A stretch of 64,000 nt of DNA, from assembly GCA_024138025.1 (NCBI GenBank), contig JAMXBD010000719.1, positions 620,001 to 684,000 of the forward strand, read 5' to 3'. The stretch's first letter is position 1; each line of letters starts with the position of its first letter. Below are positions 1 to 11,942 of this stretch, piece after piece. The notes under the pieces were generated by a model. It made no database searches. It was not told the origin of the DNA and saw only the letters and a list, made by a program, of their open reading frames with translations. The position numbers and the translations under genes are program-made. The stretch is from Combretum micranthum. Lineage: Eukaryota; Streptophyta; Magnoliopsida; Myrtales; Combretaceae.

Positions 1-825
1 TGAAAAGGAAAGTAGATAAAGCTAATTCAAATTCTCCTTTGAAGGAGAGGATTTATCAATATTTATGGCTACTAAATTAAATATTAGAATGCACATGAGT
101 GTTGAGAATTTCACTAGCTCATGGCCCCATGGGGTAGTAAATTTAAAGATAATTGATAATTATATGAGGTATCTAATTACTACCTTGAGTGCCAATCATG
201 TTTCATATCGAGAAAAGATGAAAAAAAAAAAACACTTATTTCAAGAGCCTATTAAGATAAATTCCAACTATGGCCCTATACCTAAAGGAAAATTACTTGT
301 AAATGGAAAATGTTTTTACTTATTATTATTATTAATAACAGAGCATATTATCATGTGTTTGGTTTTACTTATAAAAACGGAAGGAAAAAAAAATTAATGA
401 GAGACATAAATTTAATGTAAAATACAACCATACCTAAATAAAGTATTATTGCATATTATTATAACTCAATAGTACAAAGGCTTTTTATACGAAGTAAAAT
501 TAGCAAGTGCAATGAAATTTTTAGGAAATGAATGTTCTAAATCTCTTTTTCTTAAATTCACCTCGTGAGATGCTACTGCGTATAATTAATTGTTGACATT
601 ATAATAACAAAAGTTGTCATCATAATGATGTCAAATGATTTTTTTTAAAGGCTTAGGCAATTTCAAACATTGATTTTATAGATTTAAGAACATTTCAAGA
701 ATATGAAATTTAGAGGATCCAAATCTAGATCATTCATACTTTTTAAGCTAATTTTGTAATGAAAAATTAAATTTTATACCTAAATTTTACAAAAAACTCA
801 ATTAGTAATCATACTTTAAGTGGTT
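1..825. other. AT-rich DNA without a recognised gene
   Basis: No recognisable gene or mobile element is seen here. A 110-codon reading frame on the plus strand (65-397) starts at an ATG and is rich in Lys, Asn and Ile, as expected from AT-rich DNA. I recognise no domain in it and it has no convincing splice or promoter context. It is listed so that the stretch is accounted for, not as a gene. Confidence 0.4.
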
Positions 826-2005
826 AATTCAATAGAGTTAATTTCACTAACGGCACCTCAACCATCCCCTTAAGTGCTACGCCATCAACCTAGCCAACAC
901 CAACACTGCCAAAACAACTCGACACATCCACCATCAGCAAGGTACCTAAAGCAACCACTCTGAATAACCACAATAATCACTTAACCCCACCATGACAACG
1001 ACCCAAATCGAGCCCCAATTCCTAGAACACCACCAAGGTTCCATGTATGTTGGGTTTAATGTAGGTCTTTGGATCTTGAAAAGAAAATCATGGTCTCTCA
1101 CACTCTCTCTCCTTACCTCAATCAAGCTTACGACTGAGAAGTTACAATGGTTGTGATTGTTTGGTTTTGGGGTTTGATTTGGCTAATGGGTCAGGTGATG
1201 TCGAAGGTGGCTTACATTAGTGGTTATTTAATGGGGGGGGGGGGGGGGGGGGGGGGGGGGGTGGGGGTTGGTTGTGGGGGGTTTGATTTTGGTCAACATT
1301 CAATTTATGGATAAAAAATTGTAGATGGTAATTGGCATGTTGTGGTCTCATCGATGGTGTCAACTTGGTTGGTTTTAAGTTACCATGGCGGTTGATTTTA
1401 GGCATAAATGGTATTACGTGTTTGGTTTGTATTATTTAATGTATGTTCATGAGATGAGCTAATATAGTGGTTGGTGTTTAGGGTAGCAGTATGTGGGTTT
1501 GATTTTGTCATTGGATCGTGGTTGTGTGGTGTCTTCGAGTTACATTTGCGATGGTGCTAGGTTTATAGTTGTCAAATTTTGGCTGAGTGACGATAGTACT
1601 TTTATAGCGTATTTGTATTTGGGGTGGTCGATCGAGATGGTGGCTTAGGACTCGTAGCAATAGCATGGGTTTAGTGTGGTTTTGTGATTGTATTTTTGTA
1701 ATGTTTGATGCAGTGATGTTAAAGAAGAAGGGGAGAGACAGACAAAGAGAGAGGTAAGTGAAAAATAAAAGGAAATAATAAATATGTTTACGTGGAAATT
1801 AAAATTAATTTTAACGTACATTCCTTTCCAAGTCACCTTATCGCCAAACTTTTACCCGTATTCTAGCCAAATGTACCACGAGAAAAAAATTTACGAAATT
1901 TATGTATTTTCTTGTAAGAAAATTTTGTTTCAAGTATATTTATGTTATAATAAAAAAAAGGTCAACTACTGTTAGTGAAATTAATCTTAATTTAATAACT
2001 AATTC
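826..2005. repeat. Possible decayed inverted-repeat element
   Basis: The 14-base core TTAATTTCACTAAC lies on the plus strand near 838-851 and again as its reverse complement near 1974-1987, each with imperfect flanking similarity of about 40 bases. The sequence between them is strand-asymmetric: C/A-rich on the left (840-1010), G/T-rich on the right (1130-1700). This could be the remains of a foldback or Mutator-like element. No target-site duplication was found. No protein domain is visible inside. Confidence 0.25.
1233..1261. repeat. Homopolymer run of 29 G
   Basis: Twenty-nine uninterrupted G residues are followed by T and five more G. On the minus strand this creates a false poly-proline reading frame. 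Such tracts form quadruplex-like structures and slip in replication. They are also error-prone in sequencing, so the exact length is uncertain. Confidence 0.9.
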
Positions 2006-3686
2006 AAAACTCTGTTTGTTAATGTGAAAGAGGTAGAGTACTCAACAATGTCAAGGGAGGTAATAGAAATTTAAATATAGATTGTCTCTTCCATATCAAT
2101 AAATAGAGAAAATAGTACAAGTCTCACAACTTGTTCATATGTACATGAGCATTTTGGAAAGAACTTTACATTTATCATTTTCCTTAAAGAAGTATGTCTT
2201 TTATCTAGAAGAATATTTTCTATCCAACAAATAAAAGTAAATAGGAAAAAACGGTTTTTCGGAGAATATTTTATTAAAGTAAATGGACCTATATTTTGGC
2301 CACATATCGGGAATTTTTTTTTTTTTTTTCTTTTCTTTTTGGTTAAAACATTTCGAGAATTTTGCCACCCTTTTTTTCAGCCAAAAATGAAAATGAATTA
2401 ACAAAGGCAACGAAACATTTACTCAATATAAATCCTTTTCAAATGGCCCAATTGGCAAGGGCTTTCTATTGTGGTTCGATTTCATTGCATTATGGACTCA
2501 CTCTTCATGTGAATTTTCAGATGGGCCATCATAAATCTTGGGCTATTGTGAAGATGTCACAGGTAGCATGGACATTTGAAAAGGAAAAAGAGGCTCTAAT
2601 TTGGGGGGTCTTCCTAGAGGGTGATGGTTGTGTCTATTATAGGTATAATATAATATCAGTTATTAATTTGCTAATGATTTAATACGATTAAATTGAAGGT
2701 GAAAGGATATATATATATTATATATATATCATATTAATCCTTTAAAAACAATCACCAGAGTGGATTTTTTTCGTTAAGAGGTAAAGGATTAAGTCCTTTT
2801 AAAAATAAAGTTTTTGTTCAAATAAGTCAAATCAATGGGACTATTGACTTAAAAAAGGATCAATAAAACTAATTATATTTTTATCCTTAAGTTATACACG
2901 CTACATTTCGATTATCGAATATTAATTAAACTTTTTGTCAAACAAGTTTTCTTTTCCCTAATTGATTGACAGAACGGATTCGATAACATAATAGTTCCAA
3001 TGGCTTTTACTACTATAATCTTCCCGACCACCATTTTTGTATTTTATAGGCATTTTAAGTGATAAATTATATTTAATTTATGAAGAAGCATGTGAATCTT
3101 CTTGAAAAGAAAGAAATTGAAAAAGGATGTGGTAATATAAAACATAAAAAGGGTATGCTATTTAAACAAGAGACCTCTCTCTCTCTCTTTCTTTCTTTTT
3201 GGATTTAGAGTCATATATTATAAACTGTTTACACATCGTTAAATATTCTTTACAACCCTAGGGATGATTATACTGGTATGGATATATGTTTGACACTTTA
3301 TATAAATAAGGTATGATTGAGAATAAACGCTACCGCATATAATGTAGATAAAAACATTTAGGCTTCGTTTAATTTGTTGATGGGATGATAGCACATGGTC
3401 GTTTCGATTTATACCATTTGTCAAAAAGTAGACACAAACAAAAGCAAATATTTTTACTCATAAAAAAAATAAAACATACTAACTAGAAATTAAATATAAA
3501 TACAGATGAAAATTAAATAATGCAAAAAAATCCTTAACAAAGTTAATTAGTTATAAGGTGGAGTTGAGAATATTATTAAAAACATATATCTTTTCTTTAC
3601 TTATATTTGGCAACAAACATAGACATCTTCTTTACCGAATTATCCCCATTAGTTATATAACCACACTTTTTATTTTACATAATTAA
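2006..3686. other. Unannotated AT-rich stretch with microsatellites
   Basis: No element boundary or known gene was recognised. A plus-strand frame at 2362-2682 (107 codons, alternative start) has slightly gene-like composition, with Trp, Cys, Gly and a stretch reading ALIWGVFLEGDGC. It matches no family I know and may be a degraded exon or chance. Simple repeats are a (TA)n tract near 2708-2731 and a CT/TTTC tract near 3175-3200. Confidence 0.3.
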
Positions 3687-4794
3687 TAGGGATAGGTAGT
3701 TATGTAGGGTACACACTCATACCTAACTCAATAGGATAGGGTCTAGCTGAATATTAAAAATCACATGGTATGGTAAGGTAGGATATGATATATACTTTTT
3801 GGAACCTGCTCTCATATGGTAGGGTATAGTAGAAGGTCTTTATACCGTATTCTCACTCTAGAACGTGTACTTTAATTTATAGAGAGTACATGTTCTAAAA
3901 GATATTGTATTTATCCTATTAAATATTATAAAAAATGTTAATATATAAGATATAAATATGGATACTCTATTTTTTTTTTTATTTTGCAACACTTTTGTTT
4001 GAGATTATAATTTGTAGACTACTTTGCAAATATTTTTATTATTGAAAAACTTGTACAATATTATTTTAAAATAATTTATTATTCTTATTTTAGAAGAACT
4101 ATGATTTTATTTATGCATTTGAACTATTATATAAAGACATTGTTTATCATCTAAGGCTTAATTAATACAAAGTAACTTCAAAGTTTTTAATATTAAAATT
4201 TGATATAGGTTATACAATTTTGTTTGGATAGTCGGTTGGGTTTCATTTGCAAACCAAACTATTATTGAATTACATACATATATGATACCGATAAAAAACC
4301 GACAGTTTTACTCATAAACTGACAAAACCGAACTGTTACTAATTCGATACAGATAAAAATCTAATAATCCAACTAGACCCATATCACATGAATAAGTTGT
4401 ACAAGTATTAGTTACGAGTTTGAAATGTTACATAAACAGATTCATATGTTGGATAACTTGTAATATTAACAAATTACTTCCAAAATTTCTTTCCACGTAT
4501 TATTGTAGTGAAAATGTAAAATTAAATAGTTTTATATGTTATATGAAAGGATATCAAATACTATAAACTTGAATTTTAAGAAAAAAAAGAAAAAAAATAT
4601 TCAGATTTTGTGAAAAAATTTAAAGTTTCCATAGAGTACCCTGTACTCTACGTGTTTTACAAAGTATAGGATCCATGGTAGATACAATATGTCACAAGGT
4701 GGGTTCCAAGTATAAAATTGAATACCCTATATCTTAAAGAGTAAGGTACATGTAGTGCTTCATACCCTATCCACCATGTACCTAATCACCTCTA
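3687..4794. mobile_element. hAT-like non-autonomous DNA transposon
   Basis: The left end starts TAGGGATAGGTAG and the right end, read in reverse complement, starts TAGAGGTGATTAGGTA. Both are followed by a similar GATAGGGTA-type subterminal motif. Subterminal copies of short GGGTA/TACCC motifs recur inside, as in many plant hAT elements. The flanking octamers (3679-3686 and 4795-4802) match at 6 of 8 positions, fitting a decayed 8-bp hAT target duplication. No transposase coding region is visible. Assignment to hAT is an inference from end structure. Confidence 0.42.
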
Positions 4795-5064
4795 AAAATT
4801 AGCAATAATATTTGGGTTAGGATCCCTTACTTTAGTTCTTCTTTTTTAATTCACAAGGCATTGATAAAATAGTTTATCACCTTATGATTTATTCGCCAAA
4901 AGTAAGGGATTTTTTTTGAAAGTATAGATGAAATTCATTCACTAGAAAAAAAATTACATCGATTACAATGATCAATACAAGAAAAATGACAAATGGAGAG
5001 TTGAGCTACAATGACTCATTATATAAATGTGTACATCTCTTATGAAGTTAAAATGTCCCACATA
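4795..5064. other. Short unannotated spacer
   Basis: AT-rich sequence between the hAT-like element and the decayed LTR. No features are visible. Confidence 0.4.
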
Positions 5065-8000
5065 TATAAAATATCCTGAATTTCATTAGGTTAATTAAGA
5101 AAGTATAAATTAAATAGTATAAAATATAGGTAATTTTGAACCTAAATTAAAAACTAGAATAGAAAGTTAAGCTAGTTAATTCAACTAAATAGATTAAGTA
5201 AATTATATAATATGGTTAGTAAATTCAAGCTATTAATTAATTTCAATTGAAAATAAAAATTAAACCATACTAATTATCTACTCACCATACAAATTCCCAA
5301 TAAATTAAATCCATCATAAATATCATGTTAGGCATCTACCTAAATTACAAATTTCCCAATTATCCAAATTCGATAATTTTCTATAAATTCAATACCTAAA
5401 TTTCTTAATACCCTAAATTTTAACCCAGTATTCATGTCAATCATTGTAGTAGCTAAATTAATTTCATCATCTTCAAATTTCTGAGTGAAATCCGTAAATT
5501 TATCTAGTTATTTTCCTAAGGTCATTTAACCTTTAATTACACCATGGGGCCTAAACCAAATTGTCAGCCCAACTCGCTATCGGTCCTAAGCCTAAGCCTA
5601 CCTAAAAAAATTCTAAAACCCTACACATTATTAACATTATCCATATATTTTTTCATTAGAAATTTTAATTTGAATTTATTCATTTTAACCCCCTAAAAGG
5701 CTCTAGAATCTTCCCTAAAGTGCTACTTGATATCCTTATCTCTTTCCACCTATCTTTTTGCAAAATAAACCCTAATAAAACGTAAGTTGACACCCATATA
5801 GCCTCTATTTATAGCCAAAAGAAAAGAAAAGAAAAAACTCCACTTTTACTCCCCAAATATATAAGCACTAAACATCATCAACCCTATTCAACAATCACAA
5901 ACCTACATCGTATAAGATCCTCTACACAATACCTTGTTCTTTCATTCATCTACCACACCAATAGTCTCTACTTTTCTTTTGAAAATGAGGTGATATTCAA
6001 GAGGGATTAAGGTTAGAGGCAAAATAAACTTTATTAACTTCTTAGGAGTAGCGTAGTGAAGGGTTTAATCACGCATTGCTACTAGAAGTAAGTATTTTAA
6101 TTAATTTGTGTAATAATAAAATGCATTAGCAAATAATAGGATATAATAGTGAAAATTAGAAAATAAAATCTCTGATTTAAGTAAAATATTATGTTGTTTA
6201 ATTTAAATGAAATATGTTGATTTTGTCATTGTTCTTGTTTGATTTAATGAATATGTGATATAAATATGATGAATGTGGATAGTTACAATATATATTTTGC
6301 TTTAATATGTTTTATGTGACTTTTGAAATAATTTTGCATGATGAAATCAAATAAATACGCTATTATTTATGCTAGATAGAAATTAATCACTTAGAGATAC
6401 AAGCTTTGTAATATTAGTTAATATACTAAATGAAAATAATTTTGAGTAAATTTCATGGAAATGATAGTTTATTATTTTAGGATGTAAACTGGAAAGTTTA
6501 ACAATTTTTCAACATGTTTTACTATTTTAAATGCCTAATAAACATGCTACCTAAGAAAAATAAATAAAATATCATACAATTTATTTTTGTATGAAATTTT
6601 ATGGATGATAGCTTAATATGTCTAGTGGTAAACTGCAAATTTTTGTAATTTTTAAAGGTTATTTAGTATTCTTAAAAAATCAATTTTATTTCCTATAACA
6701 ATATATAGTAATATGAATTATTAAATATAAATAAAATATCAAATGAATTTATTTTTAACCTGAATTTATAGTAATGATATTTTAATGTGTCTATATTCAA
6801 ATTGGAAATTTTTGTTATTTTCTAAAATCTTTTACTATTTTTAAAATTAATTTAATTTTGTTTGATAATATATAGTAATATGAGTTGTTAAATCTAAATA
6901 AAATATCAAAGGAATTTATTTTTGAACGAAATATTAGGGGGAATGATATTTTAACATGTCTACCTTCAAACTAGAAATCTTTGTAATTTTTTAAGTTTAT
7001 TTACTATTTTTCAAAAATAATTTAATTTTGTCTAACAACTACCAACCCTCTTTTAAAATTAAAAATTGCATGTTTGGGCTTGAATAATCAACTTATTTGC
7101 TAAACTAGCTTGTTATAACTCGTTAGCTTAGGTATTTTCTAAATTATTAAGCCTTTTGTCAAATTAAGATTGGATAGAATTAAGCTAATGAGCCAAATAG
7201 ACTAGTTTAGATATAATAAAGCTTTTAGTTACAAAATTGATTAAACAGACATATTATGGACCTAAATCAAATAAAATGATTTATTATAGACTTTGACATG
7301 TTAAATAAACTTAGTAAAAAATTTAGGGCTCAATTAAATTAAATGAATTGATGTAGGCTAAATGTGCCAAATTGAATTAAAATAGGCATTTAACCATATA
7401 AAGTGCTTAAATTAGATACTTATAAAATAAATGGGCTTTTATAAACTCAAAGCTTAAAAGGATTATAAAATTGAATTAGTAATTATTTTATGTTTAAATG
7501 GGCTAAAATAATTTAAATGGGCCTTATTAGTAGAAATATGATCAATTTGACATAATTGACTTAAAATAGGCCAAGATAGCAAGAATAGGTCTGACTTGGC
7601 TAATACTAACAATTTGGGGTTTTAATAATTTGTTTTGGGCCTAAATACTAAAATATGATCCAGTTAACTAAATAATTATGAATGAGTTTAATTAGATAAA
7701 ATTGGTTTTGAAACATAACCCTAGACCTAATAACATAATCTCTAGCCAATTAAGCCTATTTACCCTAAACAAGCTCAAACTAAATCCTAACAAGTCTTCC
7801 TTAGCCATTTAGGGCTTAAACCTTCAAAATAGGCAATACTTATGTTTATACTTATAGGCTTAAATTCCATTATACGGGCTCAATACCCTTTACCTATTCC
7901 AATTGAGCTTATATATAAAATGTTTAACTCTATTATTGATTCTAGGTATTGAAATACCTAATTGGACTCAAATTGTTTTCATGGACTTAAAAGCCCTAAA

Positions 8001-9537
8001 ATATCCTTAGTAGACCTAAATAAGAAATTAAAAGGCTCAATAGCTTATTTAGGATCTAAATTAAATTTTATTTGGCTTAAACTCAATTATTATGTCTAAT
8101 AACCAATGTTACTTTAATTGGACCTAAATTCAAAATAAAGCTCAATTCCGCCTAATTTAATATCTACATTCTTTAATGGGCTCAATTGATAAACCCTAAA
8201 GCTCATTAACCTAAAAAATAAAACAATAAAAGAGTTTCTTATTGGGCTTAACCTAGAAATCCCAAATGCCCAACACATCTAAATAATAAATTTAATTTCT
8301 AAATTCAAAGGGCTTAATCTAAAAAACACCTAAGCCCAGCTACCCTAAATAGATACAATTCAATTATAACTCAAAGGCTTTATATCACATAAGACCTTAT
8401 GTTAATTGACTAATAAATATGATAGGAATCATTAGTTTATATACCTCATTCTTATACAAATTAATCTTTCTTAAATAGATACTCCATTTACCTATTATCT
8501 TTCGTGTAATCATTTATCATCTATCGGTTCGATCTTAAGTACACAGTGACTTGTATGTTGCATGCTAGGATAAACATCCTAAAATGAACTAATACTTAAA
8601 AATGGCCTAATTAATTGTTTGAGTGTGTTTTCGTTGTTTAATCTGCTTCGAGGAGCGATAACCTTACTAAGAGGTGCTAGCATAATAGTTGGGTGCTTAA
8701 GTCATTGTTAGTAGCTCAAGGGTAGCTGATAGGGTAAATAGTATCGGGATAAAGTCTACTTAGACTTGGAGAGAAGTAATGCAATCTGGTTCACATTTAT
8801 AAAACCGGTTGAGTCGAATTGTAGTATGGACTAAATAAGTAGAGATGTGTAATGGCTGTGAATTTTAGACAAGACTTACTAGATATTCTTATAAGAGATA
8901 TAGATATTTAGGTTGTCTATATAAACTTCTGAGCAATTGCTGCTACTTAGGATCTTCAGATTTTCATGGTTGATTATTTAGAGTGTGAGTGTTTCTGTGT
9001 TATTTGAATCGCCTTAAATAATAAAATTAAATTGTTGATTGTTACATTGCATATAGTCTAGGTGTATATGTCATATCGTATGTGATTGCGTTGTTATGTA
9101 CTAGGCTTCGGCTCATTCCTTTCTTTTTCAGGTATTGGTGATTACAACTTCAATGTTTATTCATATCTTAGGTTAAAGACGAATCGGTATGAGCTTGATG
9201 AGCGGAGTGGCTAGGAATGTGGGATCATGTGTCTTGCTTAAATAAAAGTTGTAATTATCTTTTCAAACTTCTTTTCTTTGAGGGCCCAGTTTGTACCAGT
9301 TGTTGTAAAATCCTTTATCAAATACCTTATGTTGATATTTTTATCTACCTTTGATACATTCTTATTTTTCCACTACTTAATTAATTTTTTTCAACACCTA
9401 ATTAAACGATTTTGAAATCTAAAATTGGATAGCAAGCGATCACAATAAACAAATATTTAGGATAGTTTTAGCATATAAGGCCTAAGTATTATATGTGATG
9501 GAACTGAACACGCCTTGACCCTATTTAAGGCATGATA
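5065..9537 (+). mobile_element. Decayed solo LTR, related to the LTR at 46283-50277
   Basis: The last ~1 kb is clearly collinear with 48960-50277. It shares the block around CTTGTATGTTGCATGCTAGG, a GGCTTCGGCTCATTC block followed by TTTTTCAGG, and an end region with CTAAAATTGGATAGCAA. The proposed start (TATAAAATATCC) resembles the mutated start of the LTR at 45595 and the proposed end is CATGATA. The flanking pentamers ACATA (5060-5064) and ATATA (9538-9542) match at 4 of 5. No coding region lies inside. Both ends have lost canonical TG/CA bases, so boundaries are approximate. The interior at about 7000-8400 is featureless AT-rich sequence. Confidence 0.45.
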
Positions 9538-9542
9538 ATATA

Positions 9543-9884
9543 TATAAGGGATAGAAATTTTTCTAAGAGAATAAAACCCAACCAACTAATGAGTGGATCA
9601 AATCTCATAAAAGAGATAACATAGTCTCATATAGGGGATGAAAATAAAGTTTAAAAAAAAAACAAATATATAAAAAAAACCAATAATAATCTAAAAGCTA
9701 CCGATAATTGTATTTGCTAAGTCTCCACAATCTTCAAACCACCTGGATTTGAGATAAGAAATAATAGATATTTGGTTATTAAGATCAATAGTAACAGATT
9801 TGTGAATTATTATAAGCAATGACAAAAAAAGGTTTAGAAAACAAGGGCTACCATTTAATCGCTATTAGGGCCAGTAAAGAAAAT

Positions 9885-9918
<34 letters not shown>

Positions 9919-10348
9919 CAGAGAATCAACAAAGATTAATCAATGCATTTTGAAGCACGATTACTTTGAAAGTTTGGTTTTTTTACATAAAGTTAGTGGG
10001 CTCAAATGATCATTAATTACCATTCTTATGGAATGATACTCATTCCATGGAAGCAGAGCCTTAATGGAAATGGCTTGTTTCGATCATTTGATTTTCATAC
10101 GTACCTATATTTATATTTGATCTACACTTTTATCTTATATGTATGTGGTCTGTTTGATATATTCATCAGTAAAAATGTTTGTTTTTCATTTGTATTAATT
10201 TCTTTACAAACAATCACTTTGAAAATGATAAAAAAAAAAGTCAAAATGACTAGAAATCAATGAACTAAATAGGACCTATATATTACATCACATATGACAT
10301 ATAAGCAATAACAAAATTTTGATAGATATAATAGTAATTAAGTTTTAA
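9543..10348. other. Unannotated stretch with a GA/CAGAGA microsatellite
   Basis: A (GA)n tract passes into GACAGA repeats near 9887-9925. The reading frame at 10006-10263 is hydrophobic and AT-driven and I do not consider it a gene. Nothing else was recognised. Confidence 0.4.
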
Positions 10349-10357
10349 TAGATATAA
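10349..10357. repeat. Left 9-bp target-site duplication of Pack-MULE
   Basis: TAGATATAA directly abuts the left inverted repeat and matches the right flank at 8 of 9 positions. Nine base pairs is the usual Mutator-superfamily duplication length. Confidence 0.65.
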
Positions 10358-10655
10358 GAGAAAAGTATTTTTAATCCTCAGCGTTTTACTGTTTGTTAAT
10401 TTGAGTACTATGTCTATTTTTTTTAATTTAAGTAATTAACCTTTGCAAAACCTTGCAAATGAGGATTTTTTTAACACCGTTAATTTTTTTTCGTTAAGTT
10501 TTAACACTTAGCACATTTTCATTTGCTAAAAAATATTAAATCAAATTAATAAAAAAACTAAATTAAGGTAAATTTAAGAAAAATAATTAAAAATAACTAA
10601 AAATTAAAAAAAAAATTTAGACTATAATAATTAAAAAGAAAGAAAGAAAAATACA
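10358..10655 (+). repeat. Left terminal inverted repeat of Pack-MULE
   Basis: It begins GAGAAAAGTATTTTTAATCC and continues with AATTTGAGTACTATG, AACACTTAGCACATTTTCA and AAATTAATAAAAAAACTAAA. Each block has a counterpart in the same order in the reverse complement of 11112-11413 (for example GACACTTGGCACATTTTCA). The inner limit is approximate. Confidence 0.75.
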
Positions 10656-10704
10656 AAATTCCGTGGAAACAAAAAAAAGTGATCTAGCCATAGTTAGTCG
10701 AATT

Positions 10705-10985
10705 GAGATTTACATGACTCCCTTGCTTAGAAAATCCATTCTCATCGATCCACCTCCTAGGCTGGAACTCTTAGCAATCCTTGTTCCATATACTCTCCAT
10801 CCTTCCCATACCATATGTATGGTACGATATGAACCACCCATTTCCGATGAAAGTACTACATTCTGGTAAGACACAACCTTTACTACATGCTATCGTATAT
10901 ACAGGAACAGGAGGATATAATCTCATTGCCTCTAAAATGGAGGCTTGGAGGTAATGCATTTCCCTTAATTCTTGAATGTATAAAG
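10705..10985 (-). pseudogene. Cytochrome P450 (CYP94-like) fragment captured in Pack-MULE
   Basis: Translation on the minus strand reads IQELREMHYLQASILEAMR, then LYPPVPV, then GMGRMESIWNKDC, an in-frame TAA (10771-10773), then EFQPRRWIDENG. These are the K-helix with the ExxR motif (EAMR, 10921-10932) and the PxRW or PERF motif (10750-10761), about 60 residues apart as in plant P450s. The wording is closest to the CYP94 family of the CYP86 clan, fatty-acid or jasmonoyl-isoleucine omega-hydroxylases. Only about 90 of about 500 residues are present: the oxygen-binding helix and the haem-binding Cys loop are missing. It cannot encode an enzyme. It is one exon piece without visible introns, flanked by TIR sequence on both sides. 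CYP94 versus another CYP86-clan family is an inference from memory of the family. Confidence 0.8.
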
Positions 10986-11111
10986 GTCTGAGATGGTTTT
11001 ATTTTATTTAAGCGTTTATTATCTTTTGTTTGACATCAGAGTTGAGAGAGAGGAGCCAGAAAAACCAAATTAATAAATAACTAAATTAAGATAAATTTAT
11101 TTTTATTCTTA

Positions 11112-11413
11112 CAAAATTTTCTATCTTTTTCTTTTTAATTCTTATAGTCTTAACTTATTTTTTTTTAAATTTTAATTATTTTGTTAAATTTATCTTAATT
11201 TAGTTATTTTTATTAATTTGAATTAATAATTTCTAGTGAATGAAAATGTGCCAAGTGTCAAAACTTAATAGAAAAGAACTAAGAATGTTACTAGAGTCAT
11301 TGTTTACAAGATTTTATAAAGTTAAGGATTTAAATAGAAAAAAAAAAATATTGGTTTAGGACTCAAAATAATAAAATAGCAAAATGTTGAGGACTAAAAA
11401 ACATACTTTGCTG
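11112..11413 (-). repeat. Right terminal inverted repeat of Pack-MULE
   Basis: In reverse complement it starts CAGCAAAGTATGTTTTTTAG and follows the left arm block by block. A short extra copy of the inner arm segment, in the left-arm orientation, sits just inside at 11066-11100. It is complementary to about 11183-11220 in this arm. Confidence 0.72.
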
Positions 11414-11422
11414 TAGATACAA
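11414..11422. repeat. Right 9-bp target-site duplication of Pack-MULE
   Basis: TAGATACAA, one transition away from the left copy TAGATATAA. Confidence 0.65.
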
Positions 11423-11942
11423 TGGTGGGATGGGTGGTTTTCACTTATAATTCACACGAAAAAAATCTCTCTCTTCAACGTTGCAGCATGCATGTACCAA
11501 GATTGCTTCTTTATCTTGCAAGCATTAAAGTCAATATTTCAGCCGTCACATGCTTTTATAAGTCGTTGAAATGACACGAATCAAATCAGATGAACCGTCG
11601 CCATATTTCAAGGAGTCTCCTGTGTCATTATTTAAGGTCGTGGATGTTATCATTAGGTTATGTTAAATTTTCATACAAGTTCAACAACCAAGTCGATCAA
11701 TGGAATCAATACGAAACTAAAAGCAAGCTAGGTTACCAAATGGACGGAAGATGAATTGACAGAAGCAATAACGTGTAGCAATTGATGAAAGCTAACATAC
11801 TAATGCTTCGCGGTGGTCTTTGTTAACAAATATTGTCAGATAGCATAATTATTTATCAATCTCTTCTGCTTTAAGTATTATAAATTCTCTTTACTAAGTT
11901 GAAGGACTTTCATTTTCTTGTAACTAATTGGCAACTAGTAAA
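11423..11942. other. Unannotated spacer
   Basis: I see no gene, repeat boundary or RNA gene in this stretch. Confidence 0.4.

Larger units (their letters stand above)
10358..11413 (-). mobile_element. Pack-MULE: Mutator-like element carrying a P450 fragment
   Basis: A 1056-bp unit is bounded by long imperfect terminal inverted repeats of about 300 bp and flanked by 9-bp direct repeats TAGATATAA / TAGATACAA. Between the arms lies a fragment of a cytochrome P450 gene in antisense orientation. Long TIRs, a 9-bp duplication, no transposase and a captured host exon piece are the defining traits of Pack-MULEs. The element cannot move by itself; a MULE transposase would be supplied elsewhere. TIR similarity is estimated by eye at roughly 75-80 percent, so the insertion is not recent. 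The superfamily call is inferred from structure, not from a transposase. Confidence 0.75.

Noticed and set aside
1217..1405. Proline-rich minus-strand reading frame
   Set aside because: The proline run is the translation of the 29-G homopolymer; no domain and no gene context.
10006..10263. Possible MITE ends around ATGGAATGATACTCATTCCAT
   Set aside because: A short local palindrome is present, but no second end or target duplication could be found.
10663..10869. Plus-strand frame opposite the P450 fragment
   Set aside because: It is the antisense shadow of the P450 motifs, which are clearly on the minus strand.
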